Shown here: in pieces, positions 37,343 through 45,686 of the stretch
How the letters are laid out: the number at the start of each line of letters is the position of its first letter
Position numbering within the stretch: the stretch's first letter is position 1
Source of the DNA: Phocaeicola coprocola DSM 17136
GTDB taxonomy: Bacteria; Bacteroidota; Bacteroidia; Bacteroidales; Bacteroidaceae
Length of the DNA: 64,000 nt
Assembly (NCBI RefSeq): GCF_000154845.1
Contig: NZ_DS981495.1
Location: forward strand, 57,612-121,611
Direction of reading: 5' to 3'
Translations under genes and position numbers: made by a program
Notes under the pieces: model-generated
What the model saw: the letters and a program-made list of their open reading frames with translations, nothing else
What the model was told of the DNA's origin: nothing
Databases searched by the model: none

Positions 37343-39334
37343 TTATGACTTCTTGATGTTCATACTTGCTTTTACCAGATATACAATCAGCAGTACGTAA
37401 GCTACTAGCGATGCAACCTGACTTAGCGGATTTTCAAGCCATGCTTCGTTTACGAGGTTGATTCCTCCGAAACGCATAGCAGCGCTGACTACTCCCATCA
37501 GTGCACCTCCGGCAATAAATCCGGAAGCGAGGAGTGTTCCCTTTTCTCCGCGTGCGGTGTTGACAGCTTCATCTTTGCTGCGGGTTGTTACATACCAGTT
37601 GATTGCTCCACCTACGATAAGCGGCAGGTTCAGTTCTAGTGGAATAAACATACCCAGAGCGAAAGCCAGTGCCGGTACTTTAAAGTAAGTCAGTACGAGA
37701 GCCAGTACAGCTCCTATGCCATACAACAGCCACGGGGCAGCTACACCGTTCATCAGCGGATCGATAACGGCAGCCATGGCATTAGCCTGAGGAGCAGCCA
37801 GAGCACCCGATGAGAATCCGTAAGTCTTGTTCAGAATCATGATGACACCTCCTACGGTAGCGGCAGATACCAGTGTACCCAGGAATTTCCAGGTCTGCTG
37901 TTTGGCAGGCGTACTACCCAGCCAGTAACCGATTTTCAAGTCGGTGATGAAACCTCCAGCCATTGACAATGCTGTACAAACTACACCTCCCATGACCAGT
38001 GAGGCTACCATTCCGGTTGCACCTTTCAGACCGACAGCTACCATCACTACAGAGGCCAGAATCAGTGTCATCAGTGTCATACCCGATACCGGATTCGTTC
38101 CAACGATGGCAATGGCATTGGCTGCAACGGTAGTAAACAGGAAGGAAATACCTGCTACCAGGACAATGGCTACAATGGTGTGAAGCAGATTGCCCTGCAT
38201 TACATCAAAGTAGAAAAACAGAGCTACCAGTATAATCGTAATGATAGAGCCGATTGCAATAATCTTCATCGAAAGGTCTTTCTGTGTACGTACTACATTG
38301 GCTTCCGCTTTCTTGCCACCCATTTCCTTGGCAGCCAGACTTACGGCACTCTTGATGATGCTCCATGAGCGTACGATTCCGATGATACCGGCCATGGCGA
38401 TACCTCCGATACCGATGCTTTTGGCGTACTGAGAGAAAATAGCTTCAGGCGACATGCTGCTTACAGTTTCGGTGATAGCCGGATTCCATGCGTTCAGTAC
38501 CTGATCGCCCCAGATCAGTGAGATACCCGGAACGATAATCAGCCATACGGCAAGCGAACCGGCACAGATAATGGCAGCATATTTCAGACCTACGATGTAA
38601 CCCAGTCCCAGTACGGCAGCTCCGGTATTGATTTTTACAACCAGTTTGGCCTTTTCGGCTATCATTTCTCCCCATCCGCAGACACGGGTTGTGAAGTTTT
38701 CGTTCCACCATCCGAAGGTAGCTACGATAAAGTCGTACAGACCACCTATCAGTCCGGCAAAGAGCAGCGGTTTAGCCTGACTTCCTTCTTTTTCGCCCGA
38801 AACGAGCACTTGTGTACTGGCGGTAGCTTCAGGGAACGGATATTCTCCGTGCTTTTCGCTGACGAAATATTTGCGGAACGGAATCAGGAACAAGATTCCC
38901 AGCACACCTCCCAGCAGTGAACTGATGAACATCTGGAAAAAGTCGACTGTCATTTCCGGATATTTGTCCTGCAAGATGTATAATGCGGGCAGGGTGAAGA
39001 TAGCTCCTGCTACGATAACTCCCGAGCAGGCTCCGATGGATTGTATAATGACGTTTTCTCCTAATGCACTTTTACGTTTGGCTGCGCTCGAAACACCTAC
39101 GGCAATGATCGCGATAGGAATAGCAGCCTCGAATACTTGACCGACCTTCAGTCCCAGATAAGCTGAGGCGGCAGAGAAAAGTATCGCCATGGCGATACCC
39201 CATAATACAGACCAGAGGTTTACCTCCGGATAGTTTTTGTCGGGCGACATCAGCGGATGATACTGCTCTCCCGGTTTCAGTGGGCGGAATGCATTTTCCG
39301 GCAGTCCTGTCTGTTTTTCGTTTGTTTCTTTCAT
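37343..39334 (-). CDS. OPT-family oligopeptide transporter
   Basis: 663-residue inner membrane protein with about 14-16 hydrophobic segments. The early motif ILFSAASAYLGLKVGQVFEA and the loop HGEYPFPEATASTQVLVSGE are typical of the OPT superfamily, which moves small peptides or metal chelates by proton symport. Full length. Last gene of a seven-gene operon, 14 bases after apbE. Substrate unknown; neighbours MntP and ApbE hint at metal or flavin links (inference). Confidence 0.92.
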   Translation of the reverse strand: MKETNEKQTGLPENAFRPLKPGEQYHPLMSPDKNYPEVNLWSVLWGIAMAILFSAASAYLGLKVGQVFEAAIPIAIIAVGVSSAAKRKSALGENVIIQSIGACSGVIVAGAIFTLPALYILQDKYPEMTVDFFQMFISSLLGGVLGILFLIPFRKYFVSEKHGEYPFPEATASTQVLVSGEKEGSQAKPLLFAGLIGGLYDFIVATFGWWNENFTTRVCGWGEMIAEKAKLVVKINTGAAVLGLGYIVGLKYAAIICAGSLAVWLIIVPGISLIWGDQVLNAWNPAITETVSSMSPEAIFSQYAKSIGIGGIAMAGIIGIVRSWSIIKSAVSLAAKEMGGKKAEANVVRTQKDLSMKIIAIGSIITIILVALFFYFDVMQGNLLHTIVAIVLVAGISFLFTTVAANAIAIVGTNPVSGMTLMTLILASVVMVAVGLKGATGMVASLVMGGVVCTALSMAGGFITDLKIGYWLGSTPAKQQTWKFLGTLVSAATVGGVIMILNKTYGFSSGALAAPQANAMAAVIDPLMNGVAAPWLLYGIGAVLALVLTYFKVPALAFALGMFIPLELNLPLIVGGAINWYVTTRSKDEAVNTARGEKGTLLASGFIAGGALMGVVSAAMRFGGINLVNEAWLENPLSQVASLVAYVLLIVYLVKASMNIKKS

Positions 39335-39348
39335 GGTTTTTCAGGTAT

Positions 39349-40362
39349 TTAGTTTTTTAAATATTTCTTCATGCCATTGGTAAAGTAAATATCCATTTTC
39401 CCGTCTTTACGTTCGTAGATGAAATAAGCATCGAGTTCAGGATGAGCATTGCAGATTGCCTTTGCCGAATCAAGTCCGAGCACCATGAACGAAGTGGCGT
39501 AAGCATCGGCTGTTGCACAGTCTTTTGCTACGACAGTAGACGAGAGTATATTGTGTTGTACCGGATAGCCCGTACGCGGGTCGATAGTGTGCGCATATTT
39601 TTTACCGTCTTTATAGTAGAAGTTGCGGTAATTACCCGAAGTGGCAAGTCCGGCGTTGGTGATTTCGAGCACAGTCTGCAATTCCTGATTTACAGCCAGT
39701 GAGTCGTCTATCGGTTTGTTGATACCGATGCGCCAGCTTTCCAGATTCTGGTTTTCTCCTTTCATAACCAGTTCTCCTCCGATGTTTATCATATAGTTTT
39801 TTACACCTTTGCTGTCGAGCAGGCGTGCCACACAGTCTACTCCGAACCCTTTGGCTATGGCGCTACAGTCGAGCATTACGCGTGGATCTTTCTTGACGAT
39901 TTTTCCATCGATAAGGTCTATTTTCTCGAATCCGACAAACTGACGTATGCTGTCTATGGTATGTGCCTGTATGTTTGTGGCGTTCTTGAATCCGAATCCC
40001 CATGCATTTACCAGCGGAGCAACGGTAATGTCGAAAGCTCCGTAAGTTTCCTGAGAAATATCTTTCGCCAGACGGAAAACATAAGTAAACATACTGTCGG
40101 CCGTCATTTCTTCATTGTTGTTGATGCGTGTGATAACCGATTCCTTGCTGAATGGAGAGAGCGAATTGTTTACTTTCTGCAATTCAGCTTCTATATCTTT
40201 TTTCAGGTTTTCTTTCGACTGGTAAGTTATCTTGTACATTGTGCCGAACACCAGTCCTTCGTCTGTCTGGAAAGGAGCTTGTTTCCGGAGAATCAATACC
40301 GTTCCGATTATCAGGAATGCCAGAAAAGGCAGTTGCCATTTTAAACCTTTGTTGTTTGCCAT
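39349..40362 (-). CDS. apbE: FAD:protein FMN transferase
   Basis: 337-residue enzyme that attaches FMN covalently to Thr of target flavoproteins outside the cytoplasm (for example NqrB/NqrC or RnfG/RnfD), using FAD and Mg2+. It has one N-terminal membrane anchor (about 9-26). Motifs: FGTMYKITYQ, the flavin-binding DCSAIAKGFGVD, INIGGELVMKG, AHTIDPRTGYPV and the metal-binding DCATADAYATSFMVLG. It lies 22 bases after mntP and 14 before the OPT gene. Confidence 0.95.
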   Translation of the reverse strand: MANNKGLKWQLPFLAFLIIGTVLILRKQAPFQTDEGLVFGTMYKITYQSKENLKKDIEAELQKVNNSLSPFSKESVITRINNNEEMTADSMFTYVFRLAKDISQETYGAFDITVAPLVNAWGFGFKNATNIQAHTIDSIRQFVGFEKIDLIDGKIVKKDPRVMLDCSAIAKGFGVDCVARLLDSKGVKNYMINIGGELVMKGENQNLESWRIGINKPIDDSLAVNQELQTVLEITNAGLATSGNYRNFYYKDGKKYAHTIDPRTGYPVQHNILSSTVVAKDCATADAYATSFMVLGLDSAKAICNAHPELDAYFIYERKDGKMDIYFTNGMKKYLKN

Positions 40363-40384
40363 AGATTATATCGTTGAGTTTAAT

Positions 40385-40954
40385 TTATAAAAAAAGATGT
40401 TCTACAAGAATTTTTACACCGATACCTATTAATACCAGACCTCCGAAAAGTTCCATACGCAGGTTGAAGCGTTTTCCGAAAAAGATACCGATCAGGTTTC
40501 CGACTATCGAGAGAACGAATGAAGCGATGCCGATGATAATGAGTGGAGAGAACAACTGGCCGATAGAGTTGAATCCCGTAAATGCGAAAGAGATTCCTAC
40601 TGCCAGTGCATCGATGCTGGTAGCTACCGCCATGGTAAGGATTACCTTCAGGCTGGTGGGGTCGAAACTGCATTCTTCGCTGTCCTTAAAATGTTCGCGT
40701 ATCATACGGATACCGAGAAATGCCAGCAAGGCAAATGCTATCCAGTGGTCGTACGATTCGATAAGGTGATTGAAACGGCTGGCTCCGAACCATCCTATCA
40801 GTGGCATCAAAGCTTGAAAGAACCCGAAGAAAAAAGCCATTTTTAAAAATGTCCGCCATTGGATACGGCGTAGTATGATGCCGCTTGTCACCGAAACCGT
40901 GAAGCAGTCGATAGCCAGGCTGACGGCAAGCAACCATATTTCAAGTGTACTCAT
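40385..40954 (-). CDS. mntP: Manganese efflux pump MntP
   Basis: 189-residue inner membrane protein with six transmembrane segments in two related halves. The metal-site Asp motifs are seen in each half: AVSLAIDCFTVSVTSG near the start and AVATSIDALAVGISFAF at about 110-126. MntP proteins export excess Mn2+. No manganese riboswitch (yybP-ykoY) was seen, since the gene lies inside an operon, 6 bases after the DUF6048 gene. Confidence 0.93.
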   Translation of the reverse strand: MSTLEIWLLAVSLAIDCFTVSVTSGIILRRIQWRTFLKMAFFFGFFQALMPLIGWFGASRFNHLIESYDHWIAFALLAFLGIRMIREHFKDSEECSFDPTSLKVILTMAVATSIDALAVGISFAFTGFNSIGQLFSPLIIIGIASFVLSIVGNLIGIFFGKRFNLRMELFGGLVLIGIGVKILVEHLFL

Positions 40955-40960
40955 GTGCTT

Positions 40961-41674
40961 TTAAAAAGGTAAATTGTATATTAAGTTATACGTCAGATTG
41001 AAGCTGCTTCCAGCGTTTTTACCGAAACCGGGAACATACCATGGGTTAGAGTTTTCATGACTGTCTACGCTCATACGCATTTTATATCGTACAGCCCATC
41101 CCATGTGGAAACGCTTGTATATTTTAACTTTAATCCCCACAACTCCTTCCAACCAGCTGGCATTGCTCTTTACACCCAGATCGGCAAAAGGAACTGTTAT
41201 ATGTCCTCCGTAGTTTGGGTCGGTCATGTCAGGACCGCTGGCATCATAAGTGAAGCTGCTCATACCATATCGTAAGCCTACATATAAGTATCCCGGCAGA
41301 TAAGGTTTCTGGTAGAAGACATTGTAGTCCATACCAATACGGAAATAAGGAGCCGACGTCTTGTAATGCATGTCGTTGGCATCATTGATGACGTCAGTTT
41401 TTCCATATCCTATTTCCACTACGGGCAGGAAGCGGTTTTTTAAGTTAGTCTGAACGATGATTTCACTGCTCAAAATGTCACCTCCCAGCAAATATCCTCC
41501 TGCGCCGGCAACTTCTATGCCGACGGAAGTTCCCTGATAAAGTGGAGAAGCCTTGTATTCTGCCTTCAATGTCTCTTTGTCCTTTTTTTGTGCATATGCA
41601 TGCGACGGCAATAGGACAAGACTACTCGTCAGTATCAAGAACAGTGAAATATATTTTAAAGTTTTCTTTTTCAT
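40961..41674 (-). CDS. DUF6048 family exported protein
   Basis: 237-residue exported protein; signal peptide to about AYAQ (residue 29). The rest is beta-rich with outer-membrane-barrel-like strands (YLYVGLRYGMSSFTYDASGP, FHMGWAVRYKMRMSV) and ends in Phe (NLIYNLPF), so a small barrel is likely. The family has no known role. Its start overlaps the end of the DUF6452 gene by 53 bases in another frame, indicating translational coupling. Confidence 0.72.
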   Translation of the reverse strand: MKKKTLKYISLFLILTSSLVLLPSHAYAQKKDKETLKAEYKASPLYQGTSVGIEVAGAGGYLLGGDILSSEIIVQTNLKNRFLPVVEIGYGKTDVINDANDMHYKTSAPYFRIGMDYNVFYQKPYLPGYLYVGLRYGMSSFTYDASGPDMTDPNYGGHITVPFADLGVKSNASWLEGVVGIKVKIYKRFHMGWAVRYKMRMSVDSHENSNPWYVPGFGKNAGSSFNLTYNLIYNLPF

Positions 41675-42188
41675 TATTGTCTATATTCGGATTGGTTATA
41701 GTCAATGAATCGAGGCGGTGACGGGTATTTTCTACTTTGGTGACCTCGTAAAACATCATGGAGCCACAGTCCAGGTTGGTGAAATACGGGATGTTCCGGT
41801 GTTCGATATTGATGGTATCAGTACCGGCATACCGTCTTTCCAGACTGCGATAAATAAAGACAAACCGTGTATGAGTGCCGTAGCTGAACGGGAGTTCGAA
41901 ACTGCTGGCACCCGCTTCCTTGTTGATGAGTGTATCCGATACGAGTGAATCCTGTACGGTACGGGGCTGGAGGCTTCCGTCGGGCAGGGTATCGTATACT
42001 ACGATGTCGGCATGTGTCTGTCCCACAATCGTAATGGTGTCCGATGTATTGAAAGACCTTCCGTGCTGGTCTACTAATGAAAAATATGCATACGACATGG
42101 AGTTGGGTGGACAGTTTTCTACTTCACACCCCGGGAAGAATATGCATATTAATAAAAGCAAGCCTAATATGGCCGGTAGTTTCTTCAT
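41622..42188 (-). CDS. DUF6452 family lipoprotein
   Basis: 188-residue lipoprotein (lipobox FPGC, Cys21, followed by EVENCPPN). A single beta domain follows, resembling DUF6452 members of Bacteroidales. Function unknown. Its 3' end overlaps the DUF6048 gene by 53 bases; the two families seem to travel together and may form an outer membrane pair (inference). Confidence 0.72.
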   Translation of the reverse strand: MKKLPAILGLLLLICIFFPGCEVENCPPNSMSYAYFSLVDQHGRSFNTSDTITIVGQTHADIVVYDTLPDGSLQPRTVQDSLVSDTLINKEAGASSFELPFSYGTHTRFVFIYRSLERRYAGTDTINIEHRNIPYFTNLDCGSMMFYEVTKVENTRHRLDSLTITNPNIDNNEKENFKIYFTVLDTDE

Positions 42189-42190
42189 GG

Positions 42191-43141
42191 TTACAGTTCT
42201 TTTTCTATTTGATATTTGTTTCGCTCAGGAGCATTGCGGGCTATCAGTTCTCCGATGAATCCGGCAAGGAAGAGTTGTGTACCGATAATCATGGTTGTAA
42301 GAGCCAGATAGAAATACGGACTGTCTGTAATCAGTCTGTACGGATTACCGGCATACAGGTCGTACAACTTGTTGACTCCTATGATAGCTACGGCTATGAA
42401 ACCGAGAATAAACATGATAGAACCCAGGAAGCCGAAGATATGCATCGGCTTGATACCGAATTTAGACAGGAACCAGAGTGTGAGCAAGTCCAGATAACCG
42501 TTGACGAAACGGTTCAGTCCGAATTTTGTCTTTCCGTATTTTCGTGCCTGATGGTGAACCACTTTTTCGCCTATCTTGCTGAAACCGGCATTTTTTGCCA
42601 GATAAGGAATATAGCGGTGCATTTCGCCATATACCTCAATGTTCTTGATAACCTCCTTGCGGTAAGCCTTCAGTCCACAGTTGAAATCGTGCAGGTTATG
42701 GATACCTGAAACTGCGCGGGCCGTAGCGTTGAACAGTTTGGTCGGAATTGTTTTCGACAGCGGATCATACCGTTTCTGCTTCCATCCCGAAACCAGATCA
42801 TATCCGTCGACAGTAATCATGCGGTAGAGTTCCGGTATTTCGTCGGGACTGTCCTGAAGATCGGCATCCATTGTGATGACCACATCTCCCTCCGCGCGTT
42901 CGAATCCGCAGAACAGTGCCGGAGACTTTCCATAGTTACGGCGGAATTTTATTCCTTTCACCTCCTTGTTGTCTTTACTTAAAGATTCGATGACCTTCCA
43001 TGAACCGTCGGTACTTCCGTCGTTTACGAAGATGATTTCGTAACTGAATCCGTTCGCGTCCATAACTCTCTTTATCCATGCATGCAGTTCGGGTAAAGAC
43101 TCTTCCTCATTATATAAAGGAACGATTACTGATATATCCAT
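42191..43141 (-). CDS. GT2 polyprenyl-phosphate glycosyltransferase
   Basis: 316-residue membrane-linked glycosyltransferase of family 2. Catalytic domain 1-230: MDISVIVPLYNEEESLPEL, FVNDGSTDGSW, TMDADLQDSPDEI (nucleotide-sugar Asp), and HHQARKYGKTKFGLNRFVNG. Two C-terminal transmembrane segments follow (about 235-260 and 270-300). This layout is that of dolichol-phosphate-mannose/GtrB-like enzymes that load a sugar onto polyprenyl phosphate. It starts 3 bases after the DUF4199 gene. Confidence 0.92.
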   Translation of the reverse strand: MDISVIVPLYNEEESLPELHAWIKRVMDANGFSYEIIFVNDGSTDGSWKVIESLSKDNKEVKGIKFRRNYGKSPALFCGFERAEGDVVITMDADLQDSPDEIPELYRMITVDGYDLVSGWKQKRYDPLSKTIPTKLFNATARAVSGIHNLHDFNCGLKAYRKEVIKNIEVYGEMHRYIPYLAKNAGFSKIGEKVVHHQARKYGKTKFGLNRFVNGYLDLLTLWFLSKFGIKPMHIFGFLGSIMFILGFIAVAIIGVNKLYDLYAGNPYRLITDSPYFYLALTTMIIGTQLFLAGFIGELIARNAPERNKYQIEKEL

Positions 43142-43144
43142 AGT

Positions 43145-43681
43145 TTAAAAACGTTTTTTTTGTTTCATTGCCACCAGGCCGGTAGGTATAGCCAGCAGGA
43201 TGCCGTAAAATATATTTTGAAAAATCAACTGAAATGTAAGTTGCAGCGGAGTCAACGATGAAATCGTATCAAAAGCCTGAATAAGCTGGTCGATGGAAGA
43301 TACCATTTCGCCCTGGGCACTTGCTTTGATGTTTTCCAGCTGTTGCAGGTATGAGTCTGCCAGAAATCCCTGATCGATAAAGCGGAAATAGACATAGTGT
43401 GCTACTGCTGCCAGCAACGCGGCAAACAGATACATGTACAGGGTAAATAAAAAAGCACGGAAAAATGAAATCTCACCGTTACAGTATGTATTTCTGAACT
43501 TGCGTACGTAAATGTATCCTAACACAGGAACGAACAGGGTAAGCAGTACGAACAATAGCTGAAGGAGAGGGATAGTGAATCCCAAGGGAAGAAAAATGAA
43601 TTTGAATATCCAGAATATTCCCATAAAAGTACCGAACCGCATAGCGTGTTCCTGAAGTGTAATCGGTTTGTCTGTTGGCAT
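43145..43681 (-). CDS. DUF4199 family membrane protein
   Basis: 178-residue inner membrane protein with four hydrophobic segments (about 15-32, 35-55, 72-92 and 150-168) and an amphipathic stretch between the third and fourth, as in DUF4199. Function unknown. In Bacteroidetes this family commonly sits beside a GT2 gene like the one immediately downstream. First gene of the seven-gene operon. Confidence 0.8.
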   Translation of the reverse strand: MPTDKPITLQEHAMRFGTFMGIFWIFKFIFLPLGFTIPLLQLLFVLLTLFVPVLGYIYVRKFRNTYCNGEISFFRAFLFTLYMYLFAALLAAVAHYVYFRFIDQGFLADSYLQQLENIKASAQGEMVSSIDQLIQAFDTISSLTPLQLTFQLIFQNIFYGILLAIPTGLVAMKQKKRF

Positions 43682-43718
43682 CTCTGTCTTTACTTTATAA
43701 CTTTATATATTAAGACTA

Positions 43719-43726
43719 CAAAAGTA
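43719..43726 (-). promoter_or_regulatory. -7 element of the DUF4199-OPT operon
   Basis: TACTTTTG on the minus strand (TAnnTTTG), 38 bases before the DUF4199 start. No exact -33 box. Confidence 0.55.
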
Positions 43727-43808
43727 CGCTTTTTGGAGATATTCCGGGCTATAAAACTTGTAAAAAACGTATTTCTTTCAATTTTTGTGCATTTTTTTGT
43801 GGCAAAGT

Positions 43809-43839
43809 ATTGCAGGTTCAAAAAATATGTGTACCTTTG
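43809..43839 (+). promoter_or_regulatory. Promoter of the SRP RNA / tRNA-Thr unit
   Basis: ATTG (43809-43812), 19 nt, TACCTTTG (43832-43839), followed by CACCCGC, the same initiation context as the rpsP and first rRNA promoters. It lies about 50 bases before the SRP RNA. Confidence 0.7.
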
Positions 43840-43890
43840 CACCCGCAATCGAGAAACATCGATGATGAATCTCTGATGCAGACATAACAT

Positions 43891-43986
43891 GGGTAAGTCC
43901 CATACGGCCAGCTCCCTTCGAATCCTCCAGGGCTTGATCGCAGCAAAGGTAGTTGGTTGTAGCGGCGCGATATGGCAAGCTTGCCC
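43891..43986 (+). ncRNA. ffs: Small SRP RNA (4.5S)
   Basis: RNA core of the signal recognition particle, which pairs with Ffh to target membrane proteins. The ends pair as one long hairpin: GGGTAAG (43891-43897) with CTTGCCC (43980-43986), then CCATA with TATGG. Near the tip the Ffh-binding internal loop is recognisable: CAGG (43928-43931), ten nucleotides, then AGCA (43942-43945), with the same 10-nt spacing as CAGG-UCCGGAAGGA-AGCA of E. coli. The apex differs: GCTTGATCGC replaces the usual GGAA tetraloop stem. Call made from structure, not from a database match. Confidence 0.72.
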
Positions 43987-43990
43987 ACCT

Positions 43991-44064
43991 GCCTCTTTAG
44001 CTCAGTTGGCCAGAGCACGTGATTTGTAATCTCGGGGTCGTTGGTTCGAATCCGACAAGAGGCT
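43991..44064 (+). tRNA. tRNA-Thr (TGT), copy 1
   Basis: 74-nt cloverleaf: acceptor GCCTCTT/AAGAGGC, D-arm GCTC/GAGC, anticodon loop TTTGTAA (anticodon TGT), T-arm GTTGG-TTCGAAT-CCGAC. CCA is not encoded. The third anticodon-stem pair is a U-U mismatch. It starts four bases after the SRP RNA end, so both are probably cut from one transcript. Confidence 0.96.
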
Positions 44065-44083
44065 CGAAAAAAACATATTTATT

Positions 44084-44157
44084 GCCTCTTTAGCTCAGTT
44101 GGCCAGAGCACGTGATTTGTAATCTCGGGGTCGTTGGTTCGAATCCGACAAGAGGCT
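44084..44157 (+). tRNA. tRNA-Thr (TGT), copy 2
   Basis: Identical in sequence to copy 1 and placed 19 bases after it, so this is a tandem duplication with a 93-base period. The same U-U mismatch is present. A terminator follows at once. Confidence 0.96.
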
Positions 44158-44160
44158 CGA

Positions 44161-44197
44161 AAAGGTTGGAATATGAATCCAACCTTTTTCTTTTTTA
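44161..44197 (+). terminator. Terminator of the tRNA-Thr unit and IIC intron target
   Basis: AAAAGGTTGGA pairs with TCCAACCTTTTT (44179-44190), then CTTTTTT. Group IIC introns typically insert just behind such terminators, and the intron 3' exon sequence found at 46324 (TTATTCCCTCC) follows this terminator directly. Confidence 0.88.
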
Positions 44198-44262
44198 TTC
44201 CCTCCGAAGAATTTATTTAAGTACAAAAAAATGTCACCGGTGTTGTAGCGGTGACATTTGTG
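44196..44262. repeat. Direct repeat, left copy
   Basis: 67 bases that recur at 46324-46391 with a single one-base difference (one A fewer here). It contains the hairpin AATGTCACCG...CGGTGACATT with seven A before it, which on the minus strand is a terminator with a T-run. The two copies bound the IS and intron fragment. Confidence 0.93.
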
Positions 44263-44276
44263 GGGTCAGTAGAAAT

Positions 44277-45269
44277 TTAGTGGGGATACGCATATAGCTT
44301 CGCAATGCGGAATAAAAAGAACTTCTTATCAGCTACTCCTCTTAGATTTGCTCTGAACAGTTTAATTTTTGCATTGAACGATTCTGCCATCGCATTTGAA
44401 GAACGATGGTTGTAGAAATTCAGTATTTCATCATAGTGCTCATAGAAAGTAGCAGCAATGACATTAAAAGAATGCATCCCTGCTTCTTCTACTTTATTAT
44501 ACCATCGTGCCATAGCCAAACGTGCAGCGTCCTTTATGGTGTTCTTAGAGAAAATCATCCGCAGGGAATGGCACAAACCGTATGCCTTTTTGATGTCAGG
44601 GTATTCCTCAAATAGGATTGCTGCCCTTTGCTTCTGTTTTTCCGTCCATTTATCAGCTGACTTGAAAAGCAGATACCGGGAGCGTATAAGTAATTCCCTA
44701 CGGGTGTCGCCATTGGAATATCGGTATGGGACATAATCTTCGTTCTTCCGCTTAGCTTCTTCCATTTCCTCATTGGCCTGCTGTATGGCATCCCAACGGT
44801 GTTTGATGCGTAATTCTTGCACAGCATCACAAGCTAATCTCTGAATGTGAAAACGGTCTATCACACGGCTGGCTTCAGGAAATGCAGTCCGTACAATCTT
44901 GCGCATGGAGTCTGAAAGGTCAAGTGTCACTTCTTTAACGGCATAACGGCTTTCCTCGTCAATTCGTTGCAGCACAGCTATTACATCCTCTGATTTAGTT
45001 CCTGCCACGACAGCTACCAGGGAGCACTCTCTCGTACAGGCATCACGGTTGGTTACAAAGGTGTAAAGTTCACCGTTGGAGAGTGAGGTCTCGTCAATCG
45101 CCAGATACGGTCCCATATTTTCCGGAAACAGCATCCATTCACCGGCATGGGATAACTGTTCCCAATTACGATATCCGCTGAGGACCTCCTTGTACTGTTT
45201 TTCAAATGTATGACCATCTATATGATAGAATTCCTCAAGCGTACGGCAGGTCACTGGGGATGTCTCCAT
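44277..45269 (-). CDS. IS transposase, DDE domain
   Basis: 330-residue transposase of the ISL3-like group. The catalytic triad is Asp59 (LAIDETSLS), Asp138 (RVIDRFHIQ) and Glu296 (SNAMAESFNAKIK). A helical insertion (about 155-215) lies between the second and third residues. The stop codon falls inside the left terminal repeat. It overlaps the upstream frame by 35 bases in another phase, so it is made by coupling or by frameshifting as one fused protein. Confidence 0.88.
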   Translation of the reverse strand: METSPVTCRTLEEFYHIDGHTFEKQYKEVLSGYRNWEQLSHAGEWMLFPENMGPYLAIDETSLSNGELYTFVTNRDACTRECSLVAVVAGTKSEDVIAVLQRIDEESRYAVKEVTLDLSDSMRKIVRTAFPEASRVIDRFHIQRLACDAVQELRIKHRWDAIQQANEEMEEAKRKNEDYVPYRYSNGDTRRELLIRSRYLLFKSADKWTEKQKQRAAILFEEYPDIKKAYGLCHSLRMIFSKNTIKDAARLAMARWYNKVEEAGMHSFNVIAATFYEHYDEILNFYNHRSSNAMAESFNAKIKLFRANLRGVADKKFFLFRIAKLYAYPH

Positions 45270-45621
45270 ACGTTTCTTTTAAAAAAGCCCCAAATTCTTT
45301 GGAGTATCTGGTTCCCTTGGCTACAACATCGAGGTCGATGGGAATACTGAAACTTTTACCTGTGCGCAAGTCCGTCCAACGACGACGTCTGATCTTGAGG
45401 ATTACCTTATGGTCCCGTATGGGAAAGTCTGTCACATTAACAGCTTCCATAAAACCTTTGGATTCAAAATGTTCGTCATTGCTTAACTTGGGATTCATCT
45501 TTTCATCCAGACTAATATGAATCTCTTGAGAGGTTTGTTCAACTCCAGAGATAAGAAAGTAATCTAATATCTGAGCCGGCAACACGAGGCTGGCTAGCAT
45601 GTTCAAATAATCGTTTTTCAT
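45235..45621 (-). CDS. IS transposase N-terminal region
   Basis: 128-residue frame starting at the ATG at 45621 (MKNDYLNMLASLVLPAQIL). An open frame extends further upstream to 45768, but that part crosses the right terminal repeat and is not genuine. The sequence VILKIRRRRWTDLRTGKSFS is the conserved piece seen in ISAon1-type N-terminal proteins, probably for binding the ends. Works together with the DDE frame that overlaps its 3' end. Confidence 0.82.
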   Translation of the reverse strand: MKNDYLNMLASLVLPAQILDYFLISGVEQTSQEIHISLDEKMNPKLSNDEHFESKGFMEAVNVTDFPIRDHKVILKIRRRRWTDLRTGKSFSIPIDLDVVAKGTRYSKEFGAFLKETYGDIPSDLPYA

Positions 45622-45686
45622 AATGCGAAGTAAGCAATACTTTACGAGTATAAAAAATAATCCCCACGAAATTTCTACTGACCCCC

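Larger units (their letters stand above)
44262..45685 (-). mobile_element. ISL3-like (ISAon1-type) insertion sequence
   Basis: About 1.42 kb element with 24-bp terminal inverted repeats: GGGGTCAGTAGAAATTTAGT at 44262 onward and its near-perfect complement at 45662-45685 (23 of 24 match). Two overlapping frames encode the N-terminal part and the DDE part of the transposase. No target-site duplication is seen: the left flank is the 68-bp repeat and the right flank is group II intron sequence, so the element was involved in a rearrangement after insertion. Confidence 0.9.
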
